Positions 12,461 to 22,536 of a stretch of DNA of 64,000 nucleotides are shown here, piece after piece (position 1 is the first letter of the stretch; each line of letters begins with the position of its first letter). Below the pieces are notes generated by a model. It worked only from the letters and a program-made list of their open reading frames with translations, was not told the DNA's origin and ran no database searches. Source of the stretch: Vitis vinifera (lineage: Eukaryota; Streptophyta; Magnoliopsida; Vitales; Vitaceae); NCBI RefSeq assembly GCF_030704535.1, contig NC_081817.1, forward strand, positions 449,001 to 513,000, read 5' to 3'. The position numbers and the translations under genes are program-made.

Positions 12461-13061
12461 TGTTGGGTTTCCCTCCTTTGTGGGACTCTTAAATTTACTA
12501 AATATGGTTTTGCTATTTTTGGCCAACACCTTGGTTAGCACATGACTCTTGGCATATTCAAGATTGGTTTGAAGTCTTCAAAATGAAAAAAAAAAAAAAA
12601 AAAAACAACTACAAGTCTTTTGTCTTTTCCTTTGGTTCATTAGCTTGGTCGGCAAGAAGACTTTTGGGATACCTTTTTGGTTCAAACAAAAAAATCAGCC
12701 TTCTTCTTTTTCTCCATATTTTGGTGCTACACAATCAGCAAGTTTGTTCTTCAAGTGGGTAACGTTCCTTCACTTGATATTTGGGGTTTCTTGCGGTTTG
12801 TTCTTGGAGATTTGGTTTACTTTTGTGAGGTATTTTCCTCTTGTAATTTACACCTTGGTGTGTTTGTAAGGCTTATGCCTTTTGGCCACTTTGTAAACTC
12901 TTTTGGTGATAGTGGAAGAAACTGACCTACCGGTCGTCGTGGACGTACCTCAAGTTATTTGAGGGAACCACGTAAATCTTGTGTGCTCATTTATTTTCTG
13001 TTATTCTATTTATATTGCTTCCATTGATTTACACTTGTGGGAAAGCCTATTTTTTTCAACA
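12461..13061. mobile_element. Solo LTR (601 bp) inserted in NLR-A exon 1
   Basis: Begins TGTTGGGTTT and ends TTTTTTCAACA (TGTTG...CAACA ends). It is flanked by a perfect 5-bp target duplication CATAC at 12456-12460 and 13062-13066. The right part (12910-12990) has the CCGGTCGTCGTGGACGTA...GGGAACCACGTAAATC text typical of plant copia LTRs. No internal retroelement sequence remains, so it arose by LTR-LTR recombination or is a lone LTR. Removing it would restore the NLR coiled-coil frame seen in paralogues (KRY-AC). Confidence 0.92.
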
Positions 13062-13368
13062 CATACCTCTTGAGATTATTGAGATTGTTTTGGAGGCCGC
13101 TTCTCCTGCTCCTCAGCGCAGCCTTGGAGGCATAAGTCTCTATGATGTCCTCGGTATCATAAGCTGCCTCTCTGATTTCTGCAACCCAATTGCGAATAAC
13201 CTCACTTTCATATTGTCTTGCATCTGCATCTCTCAGAAAGCATTTCATCGTCCTTAGCTCAGCTTGAATTTCAGTAACTTTGTCGCTCACCCCATGTAAG
13301 AAACTTGCCTGTTGGATTAACAGGTCACCTAGCCTTTCCACAGCAAAGGAAACAATAGCCTCTGCCAT

Positions 13369-14160
13369 TTTTCTCTTTTTGTCTTTCACAGAAACCTATT
13401 TTGGCTCTTAATTTGAATTGATGGTAGGTTTAGAGGTATTCTGTTGCGTTTTTGAATGTTATGGACGGAAGAATCACTTCTTTGCTTTGGGATATTGGCA
13501 ATTGATATTCTACTCTCCTACTCAAAGAATCTCTACTTCTTCCAAATATACTCTGCAGCTGGGGTAAGTTTATTCAGTTGTGTTATTGAGTGTTCTGGAT
13601 GGAGGAATCACTTCTTCACTTGGGCATATTGGCAATTTCTTTCTCCTCTTCTACTCAAAGGTTCTCTTTACATCCAATTCTACTTCTTACAAATATTCTC
13701 TGCAGCTCGGGAGGGAAAACAGGGGTGTCAGCTGATTTTAAACAACTAGAGTCTACCGGACACGCCCCATTTCCAATTGTGAGGTTGGAGATACTGATTT
13801 TAACAACTCGACCTCTCTCTCCAATCTTTAGGAGTGGTCTACCTTTGGAAAAGATCCAAGCATACCTCTTGAGGAGGTTTTGGACACTGCTGCTGGGCAG
13901 AGGTTACATCGCAAGCAATTCCTTCTACATTCCAATTAATTACCAACCCTAGTCTCCTGAGCTCCATTTTCAAACTGCTCAACTCTGTCACTCACCCAAT
14001 ATTACAATTCAGCTCCCATTTATGATATCTCTGTTACCATGGGAAAGCAACACGTCAATGGTGTGTGGGTCAAGGCGCTTGGATTCCAATTACCAAAAGA
14101 CAGAAGTATAGCTCAAGGATAGTACAGAGTAGAATCAACCCAATCATACTGTCCTCCTTT
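13369..14160. repeat. NLR-A upstream flank with internal ~135-bp tandem duplication
   Basis: Two copies of a segment (about 13458-13566 and 13598-13710) both contain GGAA/GAATCACTTCTT..., TATTGGCAATT and ATTCTCTGCAGCT-like text. The same arrangement appears inverted upstream of NLR-E (about 31757-32035). Positions 14053-14135 are also the reverse complement of 31230-31312. This is the likely promoter/5' UTR region of NLR-A. ORFs here are not conserved. Confidence 0.7.
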
Positions 14161-14301
14161 TCAATGATCTTCTGTTTGTGAAGATGAATAAAATAGATGC
14201 TTGCATATCAATTTCTTGTTTTCCTCAGATTTACATTTTAGAGCTACTTTGATGGCTAGAAGTTTATAGTGTAGGAAGTTAAGTTTCATTTCCTTTTCCA
14301 A

Positions 14302-14497
14302 AGATGGGATTGATTTATCTGCTGAGGGAAGCAAGATAGTTGTGGAGGAGATACTGAAGGTGCTTAAGGAAGCTGAATGGGAGCTTAGCTACTCCATGCC
14401 CACTGAATTCGGAGATGACTCCCCAATCCTCATTGATGGAAAGACCACCTTGAATTCCTCAAATGGGACCTTCCACAGGAAGATTCAATGGGACTAA
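14302..14497 (+). pseudogene. GDSL esterase/lipase (CPRD49-like), last exon only, fragment 2
   Basis: The frame DGIDLSAEGSKIVVEE...TFHRKIQWD ends in TAA, homologous to fragment 1 at 4791-5004. The block V motif reads DGID instead of DGVH, so the catalytic His is lost, and the upstream splice acceptor is CCAA instead of CCAG. It is a few codons shorter than fragment 1. It stands alone, without the Ser-bearing exons, and is convergent with NLR-B. Confidence 0.82.
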
Positions 14498-14589
14498 TTA
14501 AGTTACCAAATGCAAATCTTTATTGCGCAGGACATGCAAAAGAGTAAAAAGGGGAAAAAAGGAAGATGTTTTGTTTAATATCCCAGGAT

Positions 14590-14891
14590 ATAGATGCAGT
14601 TCAATTGGTTGATTTACTTCCTACTGCTTGCCATACTTGTGCTATACTATGGAGATGATGTTAGAACAATTGGGGTTTTCTCTTTTTCTTTTCTGGATGG
14701 GCATATGAAAGCACAACCTGTTAAAAAAGCCAAAGAAACAAAGGGAAATTGCATTGAAACAACCACTTTTATTGTACACAACAGGACAATGAAGCATCAC
14801 AAAAAAGCACAATCTGAACCTTCCAAAAACAATCCCGACATCAAGAAAACTAGCAAAGGTTTTATGGCAACACACCAACTATTAAGAGGAG

Positions 14892-14928
<37 letters not shown>

Positions 14929-15000
14929 ATTGTTTTCAGATCACAGACAGTTGAATTTCATCTACCACCGCACTCATTCTACTTAGTAAAAGAGTACTGG
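14590..15000. repeat. NLR-B downstream flank, with (GA)n microsatellite
   Basis: Homologous to 5260-5600. A (GA)n run of about 30 bp lies at 14896-14926. The 130-codon ORF across it ends in the microsatellite and is not conserved in the other copies, so it is not called a gene. Confidence 0.7.
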
Positions 15001-15160
15001 GCAAGAAGCTGTGAAAGGTGGAGGACTACACTAATTTCCCAATTAGGCTGGCTGCTCACAAGTCACTGCTGCCATTTAGCATCACCTCACCATCAGGGCC
15101 TATTGGATGAAATCCATCAGTAAGTTTTTCATTCAGTGGTTGCTTCTTCTCTCTTCATCT

Positions 15161-18100
15161 TTAGGTACCTCATAATCAAAATCATGGTTAGAAGCAGCAT
15201 TTCAACAATTTAAGGCTGTTAAAATAAGTGAAACTTTGATTCATAACTTCAATCTATGGGTGCTCAAAAGCAACAACAAAATGTTGTCCTTAACATGTTT
15301 TTTTAATGCACAAACTCATCAAAAAGCATTAACAGCCAGGAATATTGGTTGAGGAAGCAAATGCTCAATTATTTTTCATATCTTGCAGTTGATGTATGAG
15401 CTTTCCATAAATAGTTGAATCCCTGAAAACAATGTGTACTTTTTGGGGCAAAGAAAAGGAACTTGGTCCACTACAAGTTGTGTTTGTGGTATATTAAACA
15501 ATTGAATTATTTAAAAACCCCTATATTTAAGCAAATTTTCCTCAAATGGTTAATTTTTTTAATGCGCTATTAGTTTAAACAAACAAATGGTTAAATAATA
15601 ATATGACATGAAAGATTTTTTTTATTTTTTTATTTTATTTAAGAATTTTTTATGAAGAATGAAAATTTGTGGTCAAGCAGTTCATGGGGAAAAATGGGGT
15701 GCTCGCCAGTTTTTTGGTGTGTTTGTATGTGCAGAAGAAGAAAAGTAAAAGTACAAATGACTTACATATGGGATGGCCAAGTAATGAGATGGAAGGCACC
15801 AAGTTGGACTTTGTAGACATCCTCTCCTTCTCCATTTATCACTTGAATCCTCTTTGCGAATTTTCTGGGCATTAACTCAAACTTCAATTTGTTAAGGATA
15901 GTGATAGAAATCCTCTCCTTCGGCAATCATTTCTAATGATTTATAGTTAGCAATTGTTAAACTCTCTAAGACTAGGCATCATACCTTTGTCCAATATCCT
16001 CAACCTTAAAAAGCAATAGATGCTAGAGAGTTGCAGACATTTGAGTAGAGGGAAATCATATGAAGAGAAAATCATTTTCTCTCTCAATATATAACATATG
16101 ACATGATGAAAGAGTTGTTTGAAAGAATTTTTGGTAGAATGAAAATCTGTAGTAAAAAAATTCATGGATAAATGTGGAGTTCTTGCCTTTTTTTTTTTTG
16201 TGTGTTTTTTTATATGTAGAAGGATAAAAGAAAAAGTACAAATGACTTACCAACAATTAATGAGATGGAGGCCACATGTTGGACTTTGTAAAAATCCTCC
16301 CCTTCTTTTCCATTTATCACTTGAAGCCTCTCCATGAACTCTTTGTGCATATACTTGATCTCCAATGCTTGAAGGGTAGTGATATACCTTAGTCCTTCAG
16401 GAACCATTTCCAATGATTTGCATCTAACAATTGTTAAACTCTTAAGATTAGGCATTGCACCTTTATCCACCCTCAACCTTCTTAAGTAATCGATATAGGA
16501 GACATGCAGATACTTGAGTCGAGGGAACCCATGTGCAGAGAAAACCATTTCCTCCCCAAAGTAACAGTCAATCTTTAAGTGTAGGGTTGTCAAGTTAAGA
16601 AGCTTCTCTAAAATTGGTATCGGATCCTGTTTTAGGTGAGACTCCCATAAGGTTAACTTTATGAGGTTTGGAGGGAAGTGGTGGTGCCCAGGCAAACTGT
16701 TTATTTCTCCTCCCAAGAATAGCTTATAAAGATGTTGGCATATAGATAACTGCCTTAGATCTGTTTCTTCAATTTTGGAACTTACATCATCCAAAACCAA
16801 GGAATGAAGAATGTTTGAAATGGGACAAGAGGGTTTGAGAATTACCCCCAACTCTTTAAAGCTTTTGACATTATTTATCTTCAATTTCCGAAGCTTGGCC
16901 AAGTGTGCCAAATCCTTTACAGCCCATTGCGTTGCATTAAAGTTTTTTAGCGTCTCCAAGTTGCTTAGGCTGTCCCATTGCACCTTGCTGTCATCCATAT
17001 TAAGATATTGAGGAAGGCAAAGATGTCTTAGCCATTTCATTCTACCTATCACATCACGTACTTTAGAGCAAGTTACCCGATGAACACTGACAAACCGTAA
17101 ATCTAAAGTTTGGATACAACTTAAATTTCTTATGGATGATGGAAAGCATAATAGCTTAGCATATTTAAGACTTAAGTACTTCAAGTGTATTAGGTTACCA
17201 ATTGCTCTTGGTAATTTTTCTTCCAATGAAAGTCCCTCAAGACTAAGCACTCTCAATAGTTTGAAGTTCTTCAAGTCCAACTTCCTCATCATCCAGTGGA
17301 CTGAATTTTTTGTTGGTGGATAGAATATTAGGAGAGATCGAAGGTGCATACCATTCTCTACGTTCAAGTTGGCGTTGCTATTAGCACCTTCATTTCTATT
17401 AACAATCTCCATATGAATAGATTGATCTAGATATATGGCACGTCTTCGGACTTTATTTGGAACGAGTGTTGTTACTCTAGAGGATGAAAATGTCTCCACT
17501 TCCTGAAGATTAATAATCTCAAGAAAGTTTTCTTCTTTTGCCTTTGATGAACATAAATCTTGCATAAGGTCATGTAGGCGACAAGTTTTGACTCTTCCGT
17601 TTGAACTTACTCTTCCTGCTTGAACCATACACCTTCCAATTAGTTCATCCAGATACCCTTCTGCAACATCTTCCAATGTTTCTTCTCTCGCCTCTGATAT
17701 AATCCCTTCAGCCACCCACATTTGAACCAAAGGTCTGGTTGGTATTTCATAGTCCTCAGGAAAATTGGCTAAATAGAGAAAGCATGATTTTAAGTAGTAT
17801 GGCAAGTCTTGATAACTTAAAGCTAACACATCAGACACTCCACTGCCTTGCTGCTCGTAATTATCTTTGCCTCTCCTCAAGTATGATTTAATATTTCTTT
17901 GAACTCTCTCCCACTCATAGAATGTGTGTTTTGTAGCTAGAAGTCCACCAAGCACAACAATAGCCAATGGCAAACCTCCACAATATCTTACCATTTCCTT
18001 TCCCAACTCCTCCACGTTGTCAATGCTAGGATCTACCAAATTATGAGAATCTGATTAGAAATATTCTGATAATTAACTATTACCAAGAAAAACAAAATTA

Positions 18101-19376
18101 CTTGAAGAACTAGAGTAATGCATTTTCTTGGGAAAAAGTTCAAATTCCAGCATGGACCCAAGCTAGAAGCTCAAACTGGTCCCATGTGGTACAGCCCTTG
18201 TTTCAATTGACTTGTTGCTTTGACAACTCAACCTTGTGTTATAGCTAATTTATAAAATGGAACTGACAAGAGATAGAATAGAAACTGTTCAGAGGAAAGC
18301 CCAATTTTGGAGGCACAATGAGAAATACCTTTACCATCATCATTTCTAGTTGGCAATGCTTTTCTCTGAAGAAGCTCCCAACTCTCCTCCCCTGTTAAAA
18401 ACTTTGGTTGGTGAAAGAAAGCCATGTTTGGATCCACAATTGAAGCTGCCTGGCACCGAGTGGTGACCACAATCCTGCTGCCCTCCTTTCCAATTGGAAA
18501 GGCAGGTCTTAGACTCTCCCAATCTTGTCTTCTCCACACATCATCAAGAACCACCAGACATTTCTTTTCCTCTTGAATTTTATACAATCTCTCCAACACT
18601 TCATCATCACTCATGTTGTCAATTTCCCTTCTCTGCTCTCCCGAAGGAGATATCAATTTGATCAGTATTCCTTGCACAACAGCTCTGATGTCCAAGTATT
18701 GAGATATGGGACTCCAAGCAAAATGATCAAAATGACGCCTGACACGGACATGATGGTAAACCTTTCTAGCAAGAGTAGTCTTTCCCAGACCCCCCATACC
18801 ATATATGCACACAACGGAGCATCTCTTGTCTGGTTCCACCAGCCGTTCCACCAAAATCTTTGTACTTTCCCCCACCCCAATTGTATCTTTATCATCGAGG
18901 TGGGAGTAAGTTGGCCTACGGATCAGTTGTTGCCTGCTATTTCTGGAACTTGAGCTTCCTTCTCTAATTTTATTTATGTCATACCTTTGTAAACTTGCAG
19001 TGAGACTGGAGAGTTTGTTTTTTATGGCATCAATCTCTGTCCCAACCATGTGGACTGCCATAAGTTCAGAGAAGATGAAAGCATACCTCTTGAGGATATT
19101 TTGGAGACCCCTTCTCCTCCTCAGCGCAACTCTGAAGGCAAAAGCCTGTATGACGTCTTCAGCATCATATGCAGCCTCTCTAATTTCAGCAATCCAATTG
19201 CAAATCATCTCATCTTCATCTTGTTTTGCATCCGCATCCTTTAGAAAACATTTCATCCACCTAAGCTCAGCCTGAATTTCCGCAACTTTATTAGTAACCC
19301 CATATAAGAAACTTGCCTCTTGAATTAACAGATCGCCTAGCCTTTCCACAGCAAAGGACACAGTAGCCTCCGCCAT
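15161..19376 (-). CDS. NLR-B: CC-NB-ARC-LRR disease resistance protein (RPP8/RPP13-like), apparently intact
   Basis: Modelled exons are 19376-18329, 18032-16251 and 15168-15161, summing to 2838 nt (945 aa plus stop). The start is the ATG of MAEATVSFAVERLGD; the in-frame extension upstream lacks an ATG. Approximate residues: Rx-type coiled coil 1-150 with AAYDAEDV near 70, P-loop GMGGLGKTTLA 193-203, RNBS-A, kinase-2 LVVLDDVW 274-281, RNBS-B VVTTR, intron at about 350, GLPL (GGLPLAIVVLGG), RNBS-D CFLYLANFPEDYEI, LHDLMQDL at the MHD position, then LRRs. Exon 2 ends with a strong GTAAGT donor (16250-16245). The terminal exon adds only two or three residues. The family senses pathogen effectors in the cytoplasm and triggers cell death through nucleotide exchange. 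No disabling lesion was seen. Confidence 0.85.
15770..16075 (-). pseudogene. Duplicated LRR exon-end relic inside NLR-B intron 2
   Basis: Minus-strand translation gives degraded copies of the last LRR segment (EKMIFSSYDFPLLKCLQL, then DKGMMPSL) and a second exon end followed by a GTAAGT-type donor near 15760. It duplicates the end of NLR-B exon 2 (16250-16560) with frameshifts. It lies between the exon 2 donor and the terminal exon, so it is normally intronic. Confidence 0.7.
18033..18328 (-). other. NLR-B intron 1 (296 bp)
   Basis: Donor GTATTTCTC at 18328 and acceptor TTTGGTAG ending at 18033. Phase 1: G|AT gives the conserved Asp of DPSIDN. The same intron position and phase occur in NLR-A, NLR-D and NLR-E, which supports the models. 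Confidence 0.85.
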
Positions 19377-19439
19377 TTTTTCTGCTGATACTTGTTCCTC
19401 CAAGAGGGAGGATGGAGGAGCCGTGGAAAAGTTGGATTG

Positions 19440-19861
19440 CCTCTTTGATGTCTTCTACTCCTCATATCTCACTTTTATTTTGATATAATTTAAGAAAAAA
19501 TACATTGACACCCCTCTCATTAAATACATGGCTATTATTTTTTGGAGGCTTTCTCCAATAATACACCCTCTTTGCACACGGGGAATCAAACAAATAAAGC
19601 AGAAACATAAGGCTGGCAAGTGGGGTCTGTGATACATTTCCTGGATGTCATGTTTTCTTGGTTTCTCTTAGAAGATTTCAATTCTAATTTTGAATATTCA
19701 GTTATCTCTATGACGTGAAAGAATTTTTGGGCAGGATGAAAATTTGTAGTTAAACAGCTCATGGATTAAAAAAAAAAAAAAATTGGAATGCATGCCATTT
19801 TTTTATTTTATTTTGTGTTTGTATATGTAGAAGGAGAAATGAAGAAATACAAATGACTTAC
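19440..19861. other. NLR-B upstream region
   Basis: Between the NLR-B start and the NLR-C relic. It holds the recurrent motif TCTCCAATAATACACCCTCT (19549-19568), found again at about 29188 and 42032, and at its right end intron-2-type sequence belonging to NLR-C. Probably the NLR-B promoter; no clear TATA position can be fixed. Confidence 0.4.
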
Positions 19862-21260
19862 CAATGGTTAAAGCTATGGAGGGCATGTGATAGTGAGATC
19901 GATGCAGGGCATAAGTTGGACTTTGTAGAAATCCTCCCCTTCTTTTCCATTTATCACTTGAAGTTTGTCCACAAACTCTCTCGGCATATAGTCAATGCGC
20001 AATTTCTGAAGGGTAGTGATACATCTCAGTCCTTCAGGAACCATTTCCAATGATATACACATACCAAGCATTAAACTCTTGAGACTAGGCATTGCACTTT
20101 TATCCACCATCAACCTTTGTAAGGAGAAGGTATGGAAGAGTGGTAGATATTTGAGTGGAGGAAAACCTTTCTTAGAGAAAACCATTTCCTCCCCAGTGTA
20201 AAAATCAGACCATAAGTCAAGGATTGTCAAGTTAATTAGAAGCCTCTCCAGAATTGGCATTGGGTATTGTTTTAGATGAGAATCCCTCAAGGTTAACTTA
20301 GGAGGGAAGTGGTGGCGTCCAGGCAAGTTGCTTATTTCTCCTCCTAAGAATAGCATGTAAAGATATTGACACATCAATACTAGCCTTAGATCCACTTCTT
20401 CCATTTTGGTCTTTACAAGATGTAATCTCAAGGAATGAAGGTCGTTTGAAATTAGACTAGACGGTTTGAGAATTACCTCCAACTCTATAAAGCTGTTGAC
20501 ATTAGTTATCTTCAATTTCCGAAGCTTGGTCAAGTGGACCAAATCTTGTACAACCCATTGTTCTCCATCAAAGTGCTTTAGCATCTCCAAGTTGCTTAGG
20601 TTGTCCCATTGCACCTTACTATTTTCCACATCAAGATATCGAGGAAGGTAGAGATGTCTTAGCCATTTCATCCTACCTATCACATCATGTGTTATAGAAC
20701 AAGCTATTCATTGATTAATACTGGTAAACCGTAAATCCAATGTCTGGATGCAACCTAAATTTCTTATAGATGATGGGAAGCATAAGAGCCTAAAATTTTT
20801 AAAACTTAAAGAACTCCAGTGTATGAGGTTGTCTATTGCTCTAAGTAATTTTTCTTCCAATGAAAGTTCCTCAGGACTTAACACTCTTAATAATGTGAAG
20901 TTCTTCAAGTAAAACTTCCTCAGCATCCAGTGGACGGCAGCTGCTGTTGGTGGATAGAATATTAGAAGAGACTGGAGATGTGTACCATTTTCTGGGTTCA
21001 AAATTGATGCAGTTATTAGCACCTTCATCTCTATTTTTCTGTACTATCCTAACGTCTGCAACATGAACAGATTGATCCAAATATATGGCATATCTTCAAA
21101 CCATATTTGGAGTAGGTGTTGTTGCCATATGCCAAAGACCGATAATCTCAAGAAAATTTTCTTCTTTTGCCTTTGTCAAGCATAGATCTCGCATAAGGTC
21201 ATGCAATTGACAAGTTTTGACTCTTCCATTTGGATGACTCCTTCCTACTTGAACCATGCA
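19862..21260 (-). pseudogene. NLR-C: LRR-only relic of a CNL gene
   Basis: Homology to the NLR paralogues begins abruptly at about 21260 (codons for CMVQVGRSHPNGRVKT), passes the LHDLMRDL site and continues through the LRRs to a GTAAGT donor at 19861-19856. The CC and NB-ARC parts are absent. Within the relic there is a frameshift near 21030 and a nonsense TGA at 20710-20708 (FTSINQ-stop), then an open 269-residue LRR stretch. The left side of the break is fused directly to the NLR-D downstream flank, so this is a deletion or recombination product. Confidence 0.85.
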
Positions 21261-21780
21261 TCTATACTATGGTAGTGTTATCCTGTCCGGGTTACTACTG
21301 GCTACTGATATATGATTCTTTTGGGTGCAAACTCATTTTTCAATGGATTTTGGTTAAGTTTTGACAGTTAAATCATTCTAGAGTTTCTGTACTTGAATTT
21401 ACTGCAGAGCTATCTTCCACTCCCCACTTTTGCATTGCATAATTCATTCCAGGATGTGGTGGCCGGCTTGATATCTCAGGATATAGGTGCAGTTCAATTA
21501 CTGTTGCTTGAACTATACTATGAAGATGATGTTGGAAAAATGGCGGTTTCCCCCTTCTATCTTTTTCTGGATCAGTATATGGAAGCACAGGCCGTTTAAA
21601 AAAGCAAAGAAACAGGGGGAAATTGTATTGAGATGACCAATTTTATTTGCACGCAACATGACAACAAATGCACAACCACAACCAATTAACAGAAGAACAA
21701 TCCCGGATTCAGTCATAAACAAGCCAACACACCAATTAAAAGGAAGAAAAAAAAATCATAGGAATATTATGATCAGATCA
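21261..21780. repeat. NLR-D downstream flank (copy of 4485-5540 with GDSL exon deleted)
   Basis: Positions 21260-21430 match 4485-4655 and 21430-21740 match 5240-5540. The intervening segment that carries the GDSL exon in copy 1 is missing here. No gene seen. Confidence 0.72.
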
Positions 21781-22277
21781 TGATAAGCATCATTTACGGA
21801 GTAGGAACAAGGCTGCTTCCTAACAAGCACCAACTGCCATTTTGCATCACTTCTCCATCATTGACCACGTCCGATGGATGGAATCCGTATTTCATTTTCT
21901 TCACGGGCGGACACTTCTCCTTTCACCCTCATCTTATGAAATACAAAATCATAGTTAGAAGCATTTCTCAAATTATTTATTAATAAAAGAACATTGAAAT
22001 AGAAAGGTTATATAAAAGCAAGCTCTTTGTCACTTGAACAATTTAGGATTGTGAAAACAAGTGAGAAGTTGGTTCGTAACTTCAGTCTATGGGTGTCACA
22101 AAAGATTAACAAAATATCATTCTTATTTTGATTTCCGTGATGCATATTAAAAAGCATTAATGAACATAAAGAAAAGGACCTTCATCTATTTTATGTTGTG
22201 TTTACTATCAATTAAATAATTAAATAATCTAATTATTTTAAAACACTTATATTTAATTAAATTTTCTTGAAATGGTT

Positions 22278-22440
22278 AATAGCCCGTTAGGGTAGTCCAA
22301 TTGATCAAGACAAATGCTGAGACATGTATCCCAATAAGATACACATGGTCTCATATTCAAATCATATCATTGATGATATTCTGATTTATTTGATGATCAA
22401 CGGAGAGCCTTAAGGACTTGGCAAGAGGTTGAAGAGAGAA
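22278..22440 (+). mobile_element. tRNA-derived SINE-like element (candidate)
   Basis: TAGTCCAATTG (22293-22303) fits the RNA polymerase III A-box consensus. ATTCAAATC (22355-22363) fits a B box with one change, 52 bp downstream, preceded by GGTCTCAT as in tRNA T-arms. It lies in the NLR-D 3' region and is absent from the other NLR copies. No clear poly-A tail or target duplication was confirmed. Confidence 0.4.
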
Positions 22441-22536
22441 GTAACATGACATGATTTTTTTTTTTTAATAGAATAAAAATATGTAATCAAAGGGTCAATG
22501 GTTAAAAATGGAGTGTTTCACAAATTAATGACTTAC

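Larger units (their letters stand above)
5832..13368 (-). pseudogene. NLR-A: CC-NB-ARC-LRR (RPP8/RPP13-like) disrupted by solo LTR and frameshift
   Basis: Exon 1 runs 13368-11709, interrupted by a retrotransposon LTR (13061-12461). Intron 1 is 11708-7955, exon 2 is 7954-6132, intron 2 begins GTAAGT at 6131, and a terminal exon from 5838 gives a TAA at 5834-5832. The start is the ATG of MAEAIVSFAVERLGD. The N-terminal coiled coil, P-loop GMGGLGKTTLA, kinase-2 ILDDMW, RNBS-B, GLPL (GGLPLAIVVLGG), RNBS-D, LHD (MHD position) and LRRs are all recognisable. Lesions are the LTR after the LKRY codons, and a net +4-base frameshift near 6465-6475 that stops the LRR frame and restarts it at SGEEMVFSANGF. 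Intron 1 is inflated to 3.75 kb against 0.3-0.65 kb in NLR-B and NLR-D. As it stands it cannot encode a full receptor. Confidence 0.88.

Noticed and set aside
12645-12925. Two overlapping plus-strand ORFs
   Set aside because: Entirely inside the solo LTR in NLR-A exon 1.
14594-14986. 130-codon plus-strand ORF
   Set aside because: Runs through a (GA)n microsatellite and is not conserved in the sister flanks.
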